Positions 45,048 to 56,215 of a stretch of DNA of 64,000 nt are shown here, piece after piece; position 1 is the stretch's first letter; each line of letters opens with the position of its first letter. The notes beneath the pieces were generated by a model. The model made no database searches and had not been told where the DNA came from. It saw nothing but the letters and a program-made list of their open reading frames with translations. The DNA comes from Fratercula arctica (Eukaryota > Chordata > Aves > Charadriiformes > Alcidae): NCBI GenBank assembly GCA_947846985.1, contig CANTUZ010000025.1, forward strand, positions 6,384,100-6,448,099. The letters run 5' to 3'. The translations under genes were made by a program, and so were the position numbers.

Positions 45048-46558
45048 TGCCCTCCCCGGGGATAGGAGTTTTTTGATTGGGGCTCTGACAAATCAATCAA
45101 GTTACGCTCCGGTGCAGAAGGCACAATTTTCTCACGGCTTGGGGACTCTCTGGTTAGTCTTTTCTCCCCAGCTGAATTATTCTTTCTAGTTAGAGATTGG
45201 ACCAGCATATGGAGATCTCCTGTAAGGACACCGTGCAAGAATTGTCAGGGTACCCCCAGTTCTAGGGCTTTACGCCACAACTCGTTTTGGTCCTTATCAG
45301 GCTTAAACCTTCCCTCCAATTTAGGGTTTTGAGTGTGAGTTCGGATTTGGTGAACCTTTCGGGGGTGTTCAGAGGATTTTTCACTAGTTAGGCTGGCCCA
45401 GCCCATTCGGTGCCCATATTGGTCTATTTCTTGTACATATTCATTCCAGGTGGGTATGTAGTGACGCCGGCTCTGCCTACGAGTACCCCAAACATCTCGT
45501 ATGCGATCTTGAGTGCTGACAACAAATGGTTTCAGGCAATCGGGAAGACCACGGATGAGAGGGGCTAATCGATCAGGGTCGATAGGGGCTGACATTGGAG
45601 ATTTCCGAAATTCTTCTCTGTCGTACATGGCTTGCAGACAAGCTGCTTTCCGTACAGCCGCAAACAGATCAGAGTAGCCCATAGCTCTAATCTCTAACGG
45701 CTCCCCTGTCTCTCGCGGATCCATACCACCTGCCCAATAGGCTGCTCAAGCGGTTAGGGAATTATGATCTCCGGGCACAGTAGTTAAAAACATTCCTGGT
45801 CCCCAAGAGTCTCCTGCTTCTTCCTCGCTCAACATAATTCTATCTCCTCCTTCAGAAGAAACTCGCCACACATACTCAACAGCTGACTCTCCTGGCCGCC
45901 TTGAATATTTCTCCCTTATTTTTGCCAAGTCTGTTGGTGTCCACGGAACGGTACGCACAGTGGTGTGGACTTCATCATCATCATCAACCGCTGTTTCAGT
46001 TTTAACCAGAGGTCATAAAGGAAAGACTTGGGATTTCAAAGTAAAAGTCCCTTCCACCTCATCTTCTTCATCATCCTCACTGTTAGACCAAAAATCTCCA
46101 GTCTCGGTTCCGGAATTTGGACAACACATTAACTTACAAATTTGTTGGACCTGGGTCGAGGGCTGCATTTTATCTAAGAGCCCAGTCGCCCTTTCCAATA
46201 ACATTTTAAGTTGGAGATTTTCACTCCCAAATCAAGCATTTCGGTTTCCTAAACATTCATTCTCACTCACAAGCTTATCAACTTGAGTTCTTAGTTTTTC
46301 TCCTGTCTCTTTCTGAAAAGCTAATGATGACTTCAACACCTCATTTTCCGATTTCAGGGTTGCATATTCTACAGCAGAAATCAGATTAGGAGCAGGGGTT
46401 TCCCTAGCTTCTTGTTGTGTACAAGATAAACAGGCACCTAACACTGCACAAATCACACCCTTGCCTTTTCCCACTCCAAGCTTTTGTGAAGCTCGACACT
46501 CTTCAATACGTTCCACCACTTTCTCTTCATCTTTCCAAAATTTTTGGGCCCACTCTGT
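45044..46558 (-). pseudogene. ERV-A2 gag, N-terminus deleted
   Basis: All pieces lie in one frame, interrupted by stops at about 46232, 46013, 45746 and 45245. Recognisable segments match ERV-A1: a GKGVICAVLGAC stretch, a leucine-rich coiled coil (about 46370-46250), an acidic stretch (NSEDDEEDE), SEEEAG, LPDCLK and NELWRKAL. The first 20 or so codons are missing: at 46558/46559 gag is joined directly to LTR sequence. I see no zinc knuckle. The C-terminus carries the frameshift heptamer. Confidence 0.83.
45068..45074 (-). other. Gag-pro -1 frameshift heptamer (A AAA AAC), ERV-A2
   Basis: The gag codons read TCA AAA AAC, placing A-AAA-AAC in slippery phase shortly before the gag stop, with protease following in the -1 frame. 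The downstream GAGCCA/TGGCTC stem and inner CCTGC-CCG-GCAGG hairpin are kept, as in ERV-A1, and a CCCCGGGG palindrome lies between. Conservation in both copies despite heavy decay supports function in the ancestral virus. Confidence 0.75.
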
Positions 46559-46652
46559 GACTGTATTCTACCTTAGAAGCCTTTTGATTTCATAGCTTTC
46601 CTTAATGTGTGAACAATGTTGTATTTTTGGCCATTTTAGTAATTATTCCACA
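46559..46652 (-). mobile_element. ERV-A2 5' LTR remnant (94 bp)
   Basis: It is a near-identical direct repeat of 39000-39093, the first 94 bases of the LTR in its own sense. It is fused directly to gag codon ~20. The rest of the 5' LTR, the leader and the gag start were removed by an internal deletion of more than 1.1 kb. The outer end and its ACCGG duplication are untouched. Confidence 0.9.
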
Positions 46653-46657
46653 ACCGG

Positions 46658-47035
46658 ACACAGTCCCCTCAGTGTTGTACGTGCTCCCATGTCTGCTCTC
46701 TGCTCCTGCTTGGGCAGCTCTTTGCTCCAGCCCCTGTGTCTTTTTTTTTTTTTTCAGCCCCAATCCTGCTCTGTTCTTGTGTCTTCACAGAGCAGTCCCT
46801 GACTTCCTCCCTCACAGTGCAGCACCACCACTACCAAAACTCTGTCAATTTATCCCAATATGGGGGTGTGTGTGTAATTTATTTATTTTTTTAGCATCAT
46901 TAACACACCGAAAGGGGAGGCAAGTAGGACATCAACTAATGTAGAAGTTCATACCTTCTTTTCGGTGGCCTTATTGTTTTTACAGTAACTGAGACAACAG
47001 AATCCCAGCCTTGAGAAGTTGTAGATATTATGGCA
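46658..47035 (+). other. HOMER1: Intron gap between two retroviral insertions
   Basis: About 380 bases with a 14-15-base T run (about 46741-46755) and a GT run (about 46866-46875). No gene or repeat family recognised. Confidence 0.45.
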
Positions 47036-47780
47036 TGTAACTGGTTCTTTTTTAAAGATTCCAGTGTAGAAACTGGAGCCCACACAAAGGAAAGAAAAAG
47101 GTTAATTCTGCTTTATTGTGAAGCCTTGCTACAGAGAAAAAAAAAGCAGTGAATTCAGCTTTATTGCGAAGCCTTGCTAAGCAGTTCCCAAATGTCCCAA
47201 AAGTTACTCAAGAGTCTTACCAACCCCATAGACCGTAGTAGCATCGCTGAGCAGCAGGATAACGAGGAGCCACATCGGTACGGTAGAGGAAGGCAGGCAC
47301 AACGCTTGGCAAGCAGTTCCCAAATGTTCCAAAAGTTACTTAAGAGAGTCTTACCAATCCATAGACCGTAGTAGCATCACTGACCAGCAGGATAATGAGG
47401 AGCTGCATCGCTACAGGGTCAGGGCATCCCCTGTGCAAAAGTGCGCTCATGTCTCTCTCTCTCCCTCCGGCCCGAGATAGCCCCCTTATATCCTGCACCG
47501 GATTGAGTGGAAAAGTACAGGCTAGAGTCGCTGCGCGCGTGGCCAGCGCATGCAGCGAACCTTACCAGACTCATGATCCAGCTTTGCTAACAGTGGCTGT
47601 CTGATAACTGACTACATTGTTGTACTCCCTTCTTGTTATCTTCTTTTTCGAAAGTCAGGTTCTCATAGTTTTTGCAGCAACAGTACTGAGGTCCTTTTTC
47701 TCGGCACATATACTGGGTTTGGTTCAACTAGTAATTTTCCATCATGTCTCACTCAGACCATCCTCTGTTATCCCTAACAC
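47036..47780 (-). mobile_element. Solo LTR, family B (copy 2), with internal duplication
   Basis: On the + strand it runs from TGTAACTGGTTC to CCCTAACAC. It is flanked by ATGGCA on both sides (47030-47035 and 47781-47786), a perfect 6-bp duplication if the LTR ends one base beyond the TG/CA rule. It is about 100 bases longer than the other copies because a 132-base segment is tandemly repeated (units starting near 47181 and 47313, beginning 'gcagttcccaaatg'). Confidence 0.88.
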
Positions 47781-47786
47781 ATGGCA

Positions 47787-50700
47787 ATGAAAATAACTTT
47801 GGTGTCATGGTAAACAGCATGGGGAAAGAAGTAAGAGGAGGGAGGTCTTTAGTACTAGTATTGGCATGATCTGGAAGTACCAGACACATCAAAGAATAAT
47901 ACTGTTTTTTAAAGCAAATATTAATTATGCATTAGCAAGGAAAGTTCTTTCTGACCTTCTGTACTAACTTAAGCTGCTTTTATGAAAGCTTTAATTAATC
48001 TCACATGTGGAGAAAGGAACCCTTAGGTTCTTATATTCAATAGTCTGCATTTTTTTTAAAAGGATATGTTAAGATGTCAAAATGGAAAGAGGAGTTGAAA
48101 ACACTGTTCATTCAACTGTTAAGACACAGACTTTTATCCTAAGCCTAGCCTAGGACTGATCACATATCAATGAATGGATTTCTGTATCAATGATAAAAAC
48201 TGGTGTGACTCTACCTCCTTAAGTGGTACTTCTCATCCTTCTTTCGTCCTCACATTTCCACTTCAGTCAAGGAGGACTTAGCACTTACTTCTTTTTTTAG
48301 TCTCCATTAGACTGAAACATTACAATGGTCAAAGTAAATTAAGAACAACACCATATTAGCCCTAATGTTTCTGCCATGCTTGAGCAGACATTTCTAATAG
48401 TCAAACTGTGTTACTATGGCATTCTGTTAGTTTCTTTTCTTTTTGTTCAGCATCAGGATATTTCTGGAAAAATGAATCACGTCTCTTTGTAATTAGTGAT
48501 GACTTCTTGTCTTAGTTCCTATTCATGTTCTTAATGAATACTAAATACGCTGTGACAGTGAAGGAATGGTAAGAGGTAAGATGAAAGAGGAAGAGAAGGA
48601 AGAGTAAGGAACTGATAGTTGTTTTTACAGGATTCTTTTTTTCTTATTTAAAGTTGTTCTTTTCTTCTTTCTCTCTCAACTCTATATAGGAAGTACATTT
48701 ATATTTTTATTTATATATGTCTGAGCACTTAGCAAGGGAAAAAGGAAACTACTCTCCTATTTAATATAACTAATACTACTTCAACTGAGTTAATTGAAAC
48801 TTCCAGATTGGGAGGGCATCACGTCCTGCGTGGATAATGGAAAAAACAAGTCTCATAGTAAGGACTGTTTATTTGAAGTTGTAAATCTTGTATATGTTTT
48901 ACATATTAACTTTTGCTTGTTTATGAATGTTTTAGTAAATCTATAATTTAAGTATCTCTATAGTGTGTTGCCACAGAAAAGTACAGATGACCTAATTGTA
49001 CAGCAGCTTTGAAGGGCTTCTATTGGCAAATCAGTGACTGATTCTATAACACATTTCATCCTGTAGACATAAGGTGTGTAATTTCCATTTGTTTGAAGAA
49101 ATAATCAGTATAAATGTTCATCATCAAGTGACAAAATGTATTCTAGTTGGTTTAATTCTAGAGACATCTGAAGTTTAGCATTGTTGTTGGAAAAAACTCC
49201 TAATTACCACAGTAATTTGGCAAAATCATTATTTCTCCAACTAGTTTAATGAAGGGGGCTATGTTTATTGCCACAGAGTGTAGACAGCTTGTTATTCAGT
49301 AAAGCTGTAGTTTCAGTTAAAACATGGAAAGAAAAGACTGTAACTCTAGTTTATCAGAAGTGATAAAAAAAGTGCAGGTAAGCTTTATTAACGCTGTTCT
49401 GTACCTAACTGTAATGTCTGTGGCAGACATAAATATGTGCTCTGCAAAGCTCTCTAGTTTGTCTTTGCGAAACACTGCTGAGCAATCAGCAGGAACATGC
49501 AGGCCATCTCATCAAACAAATTGAGGCTATTTAGCTGGGGCTATAGAAGATTTTTGTGCTGACAGTGCAGGAGAGCAGCAACTCAAGGCTGAACACTCAG
49601 ACTTTTACTGACACTCCTGCTTGCTTTAGTTGTATAGTTTTCGCCTACCTTTTACATATGAAAATCCTAACCTGTGGTATGTTGTGTGATATACTGTACT
49701 GTGACAGAACTGAATAGCATTTCTGGTCAAATGTGTATTCATTAACCACACATCTATGATTTGGATTCAGTTCTTTTGTCTTTTTAGTTAATGTGGTCAG
49801 AGCCTTTATTTTCTCCTTCCAGTGTCAGTCTTCATCCAAATAATTGTCAGGCTTCTAAGACTTTTGTTTCGATGGGCTCTTTAACCTTCCAGAGTTAAAG
49901 AACTGGTTGCACTATGGTAATATGCATCAAATTACATTTGTGTATGCTTAATTTGGAGGTAAATGTATCTAATATTGAAGACAAGAACTAAAGTTTAGGT
50001 ATGACTGAAGAAGTAATTGTAGAGATTCAAAAGAGCAATAAGAATTAGTGTAAAGGTTATATTAAACAAAAGGGCTATAAAAGTCACCTTTACATAACCT
50101 TTGTGTTTGTGCAAGGCATTGGGATCAGGAAAAAAAGTACCCAACCTACTATAGCTTGGTGATTTAGGAGAACATGAGTTGGTGCTGAGGGTACAGTGAC
50201 ATTTGTATGGAGGACTAGCATGTGCATTGATTCCCCTGGCCTACCTTCCTCCTCCTTTAGCTTTCACTGAAATGGTGCTCTCTTTGGTCTTTTCTGTATC
50301 ATTTCTAACATCCAGCATAGGAGAACACCTCATCTTCTGGCAGATGGGCTTCAAGGAGCCTTAACTCCTAGCTGAATAATATGATTCTGCTGCTGAAAGC
50401 AGCTGGTCTTGGCTGCTCTCACTGCCAAGCAGCAGAGATATTTCTGAGAGTTCACATGTACCCCTTTGTAATGATGCCAGATTGAAAGCCTTTGACTATG
50501 AGTAACCAAAATCATAATTTTTTTCTTTTGCTTTTATTTGGCCAGAAAAATGTATTAAGAACTTACCTCTTACTTAAAGGGAGGTGAGGACAGGGACAAA
50601 GGATATCTTTCTTCACATCCTGGAAATGGGAGAAAACAAAAGAGTTCAAAAACCTACAAAGTTAACCTCAACTTCTGGTACTTAATATCTTTGGGATTTG

Positions 50701-51177
50701 ATGGCATCATTCCCCGAAGAATACAGCAATCTATCTGTCAGTAAAATGTAGCTAAATTTAAACTGACAACCATCTTAGTGATACTAAAATATTTTTAGAT
50801 TTCTATGCAATACTATGTGTCTTGGTAATGATCATGGAGAAAAATAAGTTGTAAATTCTGAAGTACAGTAATTTTTTTACCTTTTTTAATTTTATTTGGT
50901 AAGAAGTTAACTTTGAACCATGTATGTTATACATATTTAGTGTTGCTATAAAAACGTTCAGATGTGAAGCTCCAAAGAGTGAGGGTTTCACAACGCATGT
51001 TCCTGACACTAATTAATGTTAGTTTTAGAATAATTACATTGAATCAGCCAGTTCAGTTTCAGATTATTGCCTAAGATTGATTACAATAATCAGAGTATTA
51101 AAAGACTTTTGAGAAGATGGGAGTTTAAAGTAGTACACATTCTGCAACGTGCAGTGCAATGAGATGAAGTTACACAT
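47787..51177 (+). other. HOMER1: HOMER1 intron 1 segment, nothing recognised
   Basis: About 3.4 kb of AT-rich intron, no recognised repeat, RNA gene or exon. Confidence 0.5.
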
Positions 51178-52644
51178 AGAATCATAGAATTATAGAACTG
51201 TCTAGGTTGGAAGGAACCTTTAAGATCATTGAGTCCGACCATCAACCTAATACTGACAAAATCATCAGTAAACCATGTCGCTAAGCACCACATCTACCTG
51301 TCTCATAAATACCTCCAGGGATGGCAATTCCACCACTTCCCTAGGAAGCCTGTTGCAATGCTTGACAACCCTTTCAGTGAAGAAATTTCTCCTAATATCC
51401 AATCTAAACCTCCCCTGGTGTAACTTGAGACCATTTCCTCTTGTCCTATCGCTTGTTACTTGGGAGAAGAGACCAACTCCCAGCTCTCTACAACCTCCTT
51501 TCAGGTAGTTGTAGAGAGCGATAAGGTCTCCCCTCAGCCTCCTTTTCTCCAGGCTAAACAAGCCCAGTTCCCTCAGCTGCTCCTCATAAGACTTCTGCTC
51601 TTGACCCCCCACCAGCTTTGTTGCCCTTCTCTGGACTCGCTCCAGCACCTCAATGTCTTTCTTGGGGTGAGGGCCCCAACACTGGACACAGTAGTCGAGG
51701 TGGGGCCTCACCAGTGCTGAGTACAGGGGCACAATCATTTCCCTAGTCCTACTCACCACACTATTCCTGATAGCCAGGATGCTGTTGGCCTTCTTGGCCA
51801 CCTGGGCACACTGCTGGCTCATATTCAGCCAGCTGTCGACCAACACCCCCAGGTCCTTTTCTGCCAGGCAGCTTTCCAGCCACTCTTCCCCAAGCCTGTA
51901 GCGCTGCATGGAGTTGTTGCGACCCAAGTGCAGGACCCAGCACTTGGCCTTGTTGAACCTCATACCATTGGCCTTGGCCCATTTATCCAGCCTGTCCAGA
52001 TTCCTCTGCAGAGTCATTCTACCCTCAAGCAGGCCAACACTCCCACCTAACTTGGTGTCGTCTGCAAACTTACTGAGGGTGCACTCCATCCCCTCATCCA
52101 GATCACTGACAAAGATATTAAAGAGAACTGGCCCCAATACCAAGCCCTGGGGAACACCACTCGTGACCAGCCACCAACTGGATTTAACTCCATTCACTAC
52201 CACTCTCTGGGCCCGGTCCTTCAGCCAGTTTTTTACCCAGCAAAGAGTACTCCCGTCCAAGCCATGGGCAGCCAGTTTCTCCAGGAGAATGCTGTGGGAA
52301 ACTGTATCAAAGGCTTTACTAAAGTCCAGGTAAACAACATCCACAGCCTTTTCCTCATCCACCAAGCAGGTCACCTTTTCATAGAAAGAGATCAGGCTAG
52401 TCAAGTAAGACCTGCCTTTCATGAACCCATGCTGACTGGACCTGATCACCTGGTTGTCCTGTACGTGCTGCATGATAACATTCAAGATGATCTGCTCCAT
52501 AACCTTCCTAGGGCCAGAGGTCAGACTGACAAGCCTGTAGTTCCCCAGATCCTCCTTCTGGCCCTTCTTGTAGATGGGCATCACATTTGCTAGACGCCAG
52601 TCTACTGGGACCTCCCTGGTTAGCCAGGACTGCTGATACATGAT
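51178..52644 (-). mobile_element. CR1 LINE, 3' part with open RT frame
   Basis: The CR1 3' end is at 51178 ('atagaatcatagaattatagaa' on +). ORF2 is open without a stop from the LTR junction near 52640 to its natural C-terminus at 51265, about 460 codons, with [18 protein letters not shown] and [10 protein letters not shown]. The 5' continuation lies at 53295-53978 beyond a family B solo LTR that inserted into it. The subtype matches the CR1 in ERV-A1. Confidence 0.93.
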
Positions 52645-53294
52645 TGTAACCGGTTCTTTTTTAAAGATTCCAACATACAAACCGGAGCCCACACAAAGGA
52701 AAAAAAAAGGGTTAACTCTGCTTTATTGTGAAGCCTTGCTACAGAGAAAAAAAAAGCAGTGAATTCAGCTTTATTACGAAGCCTTGCTAAGCAGTTCCCA
52801 AATGTCCCAAAAGTTACTCAAGAGTCTTACCAACCCCGTAGGCCGTAGTAGCATCACTGACCAGCAGGATAACGAGGAGCTGCATCGCTACGGCAGAGGA
52901 AGGCAAGGCACAGCGCGGTCAGGGCGTCCCCTGTATCTTCAAAGTGTGCTCATGTCTCTCTCTCTCCCTCCGGCCCGAGACAGCCCCCTTATATCCTGCA
53001 CCGGATTGAGTGGAAAAGTACAGGCTAGAGTCACTGCGCGCATGGCCAGTGCATGCAGCGAACCTTACCAGACTCATGATCCAGCTTTGCTAACAGTGGC
53101 TGTCTGATAACTGACTACATTGTTGTACTCCCTTCTTGTTATCATCTTCTTCGAAAGTCAGGTTCTCATGGATACACATATAGCTTTTGCAGCAACAGTA
53201 CTGAGGTCCTTTTTCTCAGCACGTATACTGGGTTTGGTTCAACTAGTAATTTTCCATTGTGTCTCACTTGGACCATCCTCTATTATCCCTAACA
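52645..53294 (-). mobile_element. Solo LTR, family B (copy 3), inside a CR1
   Basis: The 650-bp LTR (+ strand TGTAACCGG to CCCTAACA) has the TATA box and double AATAAA of the family. It splits a CR1: 'gatacatgat' lies before it and 'caatgatgg' after it, which fits an imperfect 6-bp duplication (CATGAT/AATGAT, ends shifted by one base as in copy 2). It is younger than the CR1. Confidence 0.9.
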
Positions 53295-53978
53295 CAATGA
53301 TGGAAAGTGGCTTGGTGAGCACTTGCAGCAGCACACTCAAAACCCTTGGATGGATCCCATCTGGCCCCATAGACTTGTGCATGTCTAAGAGGTATAGCAG
53401 GTCGCTAACCATTTCCCCTTGGATTATGGGGGCTTCATTCTGCTCCCTGTCCCTGTCTTCTAGCTCAGGGGTCTGGGTACTCAGGGAACAACTGGTCCTA
53501 ATACTAACGACTGAGGCAAAGAAGGCATTAAGTACCTCAGCCTTTTCCTCATCATTTGTCACCATGTTACTGTCCCCATCTAATAAAGGATGGAGATTAT
53601 CCTTAGTCCTCCTTTTATTACTAATGTATTTATAGAAGTTTTTTTTATTGTCCTTAACATCGGAAGACAGGTTAAGTTCTAGTTGGGCTTTGGCCCTTCT
53701 AATTTTCTCCCTACATAGCCTTACAACATCTTTGTAGCCTTCCCAAGTGGCCTTCCCCTTCTTCCAAAGGCTATAAACTCTCTTTTTTTCCCTGAGTTAT
53801 ATCCATATCTCTCTGTTCAGCCAGGCCGGTCTTTTTCCCTGACGGCTTGTTTTTTGGCACATGGGGACAGCCTCCTCCTGTGCCTTTAAGGCTTCCTTCT
53901 TGAAAAATGTCCAGCCTTCCTGGACTCCTTTGCCCTTCAGGACTGCCTTCCAAGGGACTGTGTCAAGTAGACTGCTAA
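53295..53978 (-). mobile_element. CR1 LINE, 5' continuation of the split copy
   Basis: It aligns with 11590-12240 of the CR1 in ERV-A1, the segment between endonuclease and RT (for example [14 protein letters not shown] and [14 protein letters not shown]). Stops and a frameshift are present. The 5' truncation lies near 53978, about 330 bases before HOMER1 exon 2. Confidence 0.88.
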
Positions 53979-54309
53979 TGTATTCACACTGGTTAGTTTA
54001 AAGGGATAGATGGGGGATGAGGGATGGGGAGGTGATGGGACAGGGCTGAATCTATATTTAGAGATGGCTGTCTTTATCTGACTCTACAGCTGGGTGCTGA
54101 TTTTTTGCTTTAGAAGGCTTGAATTTTGCTTGCATATGTATATTAATGCACTTATCTGCTCTATGCAGCAACACATACAGAAGTTCTTAGGAAAAAAGTA
54201 TCATGCAAAGTGAAATGTGTACATCCCAGTGGGCACAACTGGCAGATAACTTATGTGCAACTATGTTATGTACAAATCAGATTCATGACCTTTACTCTCT
54301 GTCCTTCAG

Positions 54310-54466
54310 GGAACAACCCATCTTCAGCACCCGAGCTCATGTCTTCCAGATTGACCCAAACACTAAGAAAAACTGGGTTCCCACCAGCAAGCATGCTGTC
54401 ACTGTGTCCTATTTCTATGACAGCACAAGAAATGTCTACAGGATAATCAGTTTGGATGGCTCAAAG
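54310..54466 (+). CDS. HOMER1: HOMER1 coding exon 2 (EVH1 domain, residues 3-54)
   Basis: The exon completes Gly2 with its first base and then encodes 52 codons, from [12 protein letters not shown] to SLDGSK, ending at a codon boundary (phase 0). The acceptor is strong (a pyrimidine-rich run then CAG at 54307-54309) and the donor is GTAAGC at 54467. The peptide is the start of the HOMER1 EVH1 domain, which binds PPxxF-type ligands of mGluR1/5, IP3 receptor and SHANK at excitatory synapses. Phe14 and Trp24, known ligand-contact residues of the family, are present. HOMER2 and HOMER3 are less likely given the match along the segment as I know it. No stop, frameshift or substitution suggests damage. 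Confidence 0.96.
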
Positions 54467-55194
54467 GTAAGCTTTATTTCAGAGAACTTGCATGCTGATC
54501 GACTTTTGTATTTATTTTCCAGTCTGATGTCCTTCATGTATCTTATCAGATGCTTTTGTCATTATCTGAGTAACAGATTACTGATGTGTTGAAATGGTTA
54601 CATTGCTTCATTACATGTTTTAAGTGTTTATTGGAAAATACTTTTTTCCATGCATTCATATTTACTTTGATAAATCTGTTGCTGAATTTAAGCAATAACC
54701 TGTTAGTTAATATTCCCTGTGCATTCCCTGTGAGATGCACTAAAAAGTACAAAATAGGGTTACAATAACCTGTTTTCATCTCTGCATTCAATGATGTTAT
54801 CAATATCATTGGCTTCAGCATTATGAACAACATCTGTTTAGTGCCCATAATCACTTAGTAAAATCTTCTCTGTCATATAATCTTCCAATTTCTGCTGTAG
54901 AGAATGTGGTAATTCCCTCCTAATAAAGCTCTCCACGGTAAGCTTTTATCAAAACTCAGTTGTAAGAAACCTTGTCTAAGAAATTAATTTGGAAGATTCA
55001 GAGAAAATATTTGACTGTTCCTTAGGTTTTACCCCAAGTGGGTATAAAAACAGTAACTGTACAAATAGCATGTCAGAAATCTCTGCAACAAGGACATTAA
55101 AGATACACAGAGTGTAATCAAAAGCTATAATCCTTTCAAGAGACTTTAATTTCCAAGTTATGGAGATGTCTCAGTTCATGATAGTTGGAACTAA
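54467..55194 (+). other. HOMER1: HOMER1 intron 2, first segment
   Basis: Ordinary AT-rich intron after the exon 2 donor; nothing else recognised. Confidence 0.55.
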
Positions 55195-55196
55195 AA

Positions 55197-56215
55197 TCAT
55201 AGAATCAGAATGGTTTGGATTGGAAGGGACCTTAAAGATCATCTAGTTCCAACCCCCCTGCCATGGGCAGGGACACCTTCCACTAGAATAGGTTACTCAT
55301 AGCTCCATCCAACCTGGCCTTGAACATTTCCAGGGATGGGGCATCCACAACTTCTCTGGGCAACATGTTCCGGTGTCTCACCACTCCCTCATAGTAAAGA
55401 ATTTCTTCCTTATATCTAATCTAAATCTACTCTCTTGCAGTTTAAAGCCATTACCTCTTGTCCGATCACTACATGCCCTCGTAAAAAGTCCCTCTCCAGC
55501 TTTCCTGTAGGCCCCCTTTAGGTACTGGAAGGCTACTATAAGGTCTCCCCGGAGCCTTCTCTTCTCCAGGCTGAACAACCCCAACTCTCTCAGCCTGTCC
55601 TCATAGGAGAGGTGCTCCAGCCCTCTGATCATCTTTGTGGCCCTCCTCTGGACTTGCTCCAACAGATCCATGTCCTTCTTATGTTGGGGGCCCCAGAATG
55701 CCGAACTCCAGGTGGGGTCTCACAAGAGGGGAGTAGAGGGACAGAATCACCTCCCTCGACCTGCTGGCCATACTTCTTTTGATGCAGCCCAGGATGCTGT
55801 TGGCTTTCTGGGCTGCGAGCACACATTGCTGGCTCATGTTGAGCTTCTCGTCCACCAACTCCCCCAAGTCCTTCCCCTCAGGGCTGCTCTCAATCCATTC
55901 TCTGCCCAGCCTATATTTGTGCTTGGGATTGCCCCAACCCAGGTGGAGGACCTTGCACTTGGTCCTGTTGAACTTCATGAGGTTGGCATTGGGCCCACCT
56001 CTCAAGCCTGTCCAGGTCCCTCTGGATGGCATTCCCTTCCCTCCAGTGTGTCGACCGCTCTACACAGCTTGGTGTCATCGGCAAACTTGCTGAGGGTGCA
56101 CTCAGTCCCACTGTCCATGTCACCGACAAAGATGTTAAACAGCACTGGTCCCAATAACAACCCCTGAGGAACACCACTCGTCACTCGTCTCCACTTGGAC
56201 ATTGAGTCGTTGATC
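55197..56215 (-). mobile_element. CR1 LINE, RT C-terminal part and 3' end
   Basis: The 3' end is at 55197 ('catagaatcagaatggtttgg' on +). RT segments ([18 protein letters not shown], [18 protein letters not shown]) are spread over several frames, so it is more decayed than the copy at 51178. The 5' truncation lies near 56215, just after the SGVPQG region. Confidence 0.88.

Larger units (their letters stand above)
37895..46652 (-). mobile_element. ERV-A2, env-bearing provirus with exact borders
   Basis: In minus-strand order: 94-bp remnant of the 5' LTR (46652-46559), gag, protease, RT, RNase H, integrase, env (about 41778-39135) and full 3' LTR (39093-37895). The pentamer ACCGG flanks it on both sides (37890-37894 and 46653-46657), so the ends are those of the original integration. 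All genes carry several stops or frameshifts. It belongs to the same family as ERV-A1 and lies antisense to HOMER1 like ERV-A1. Confidence 0.93.
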
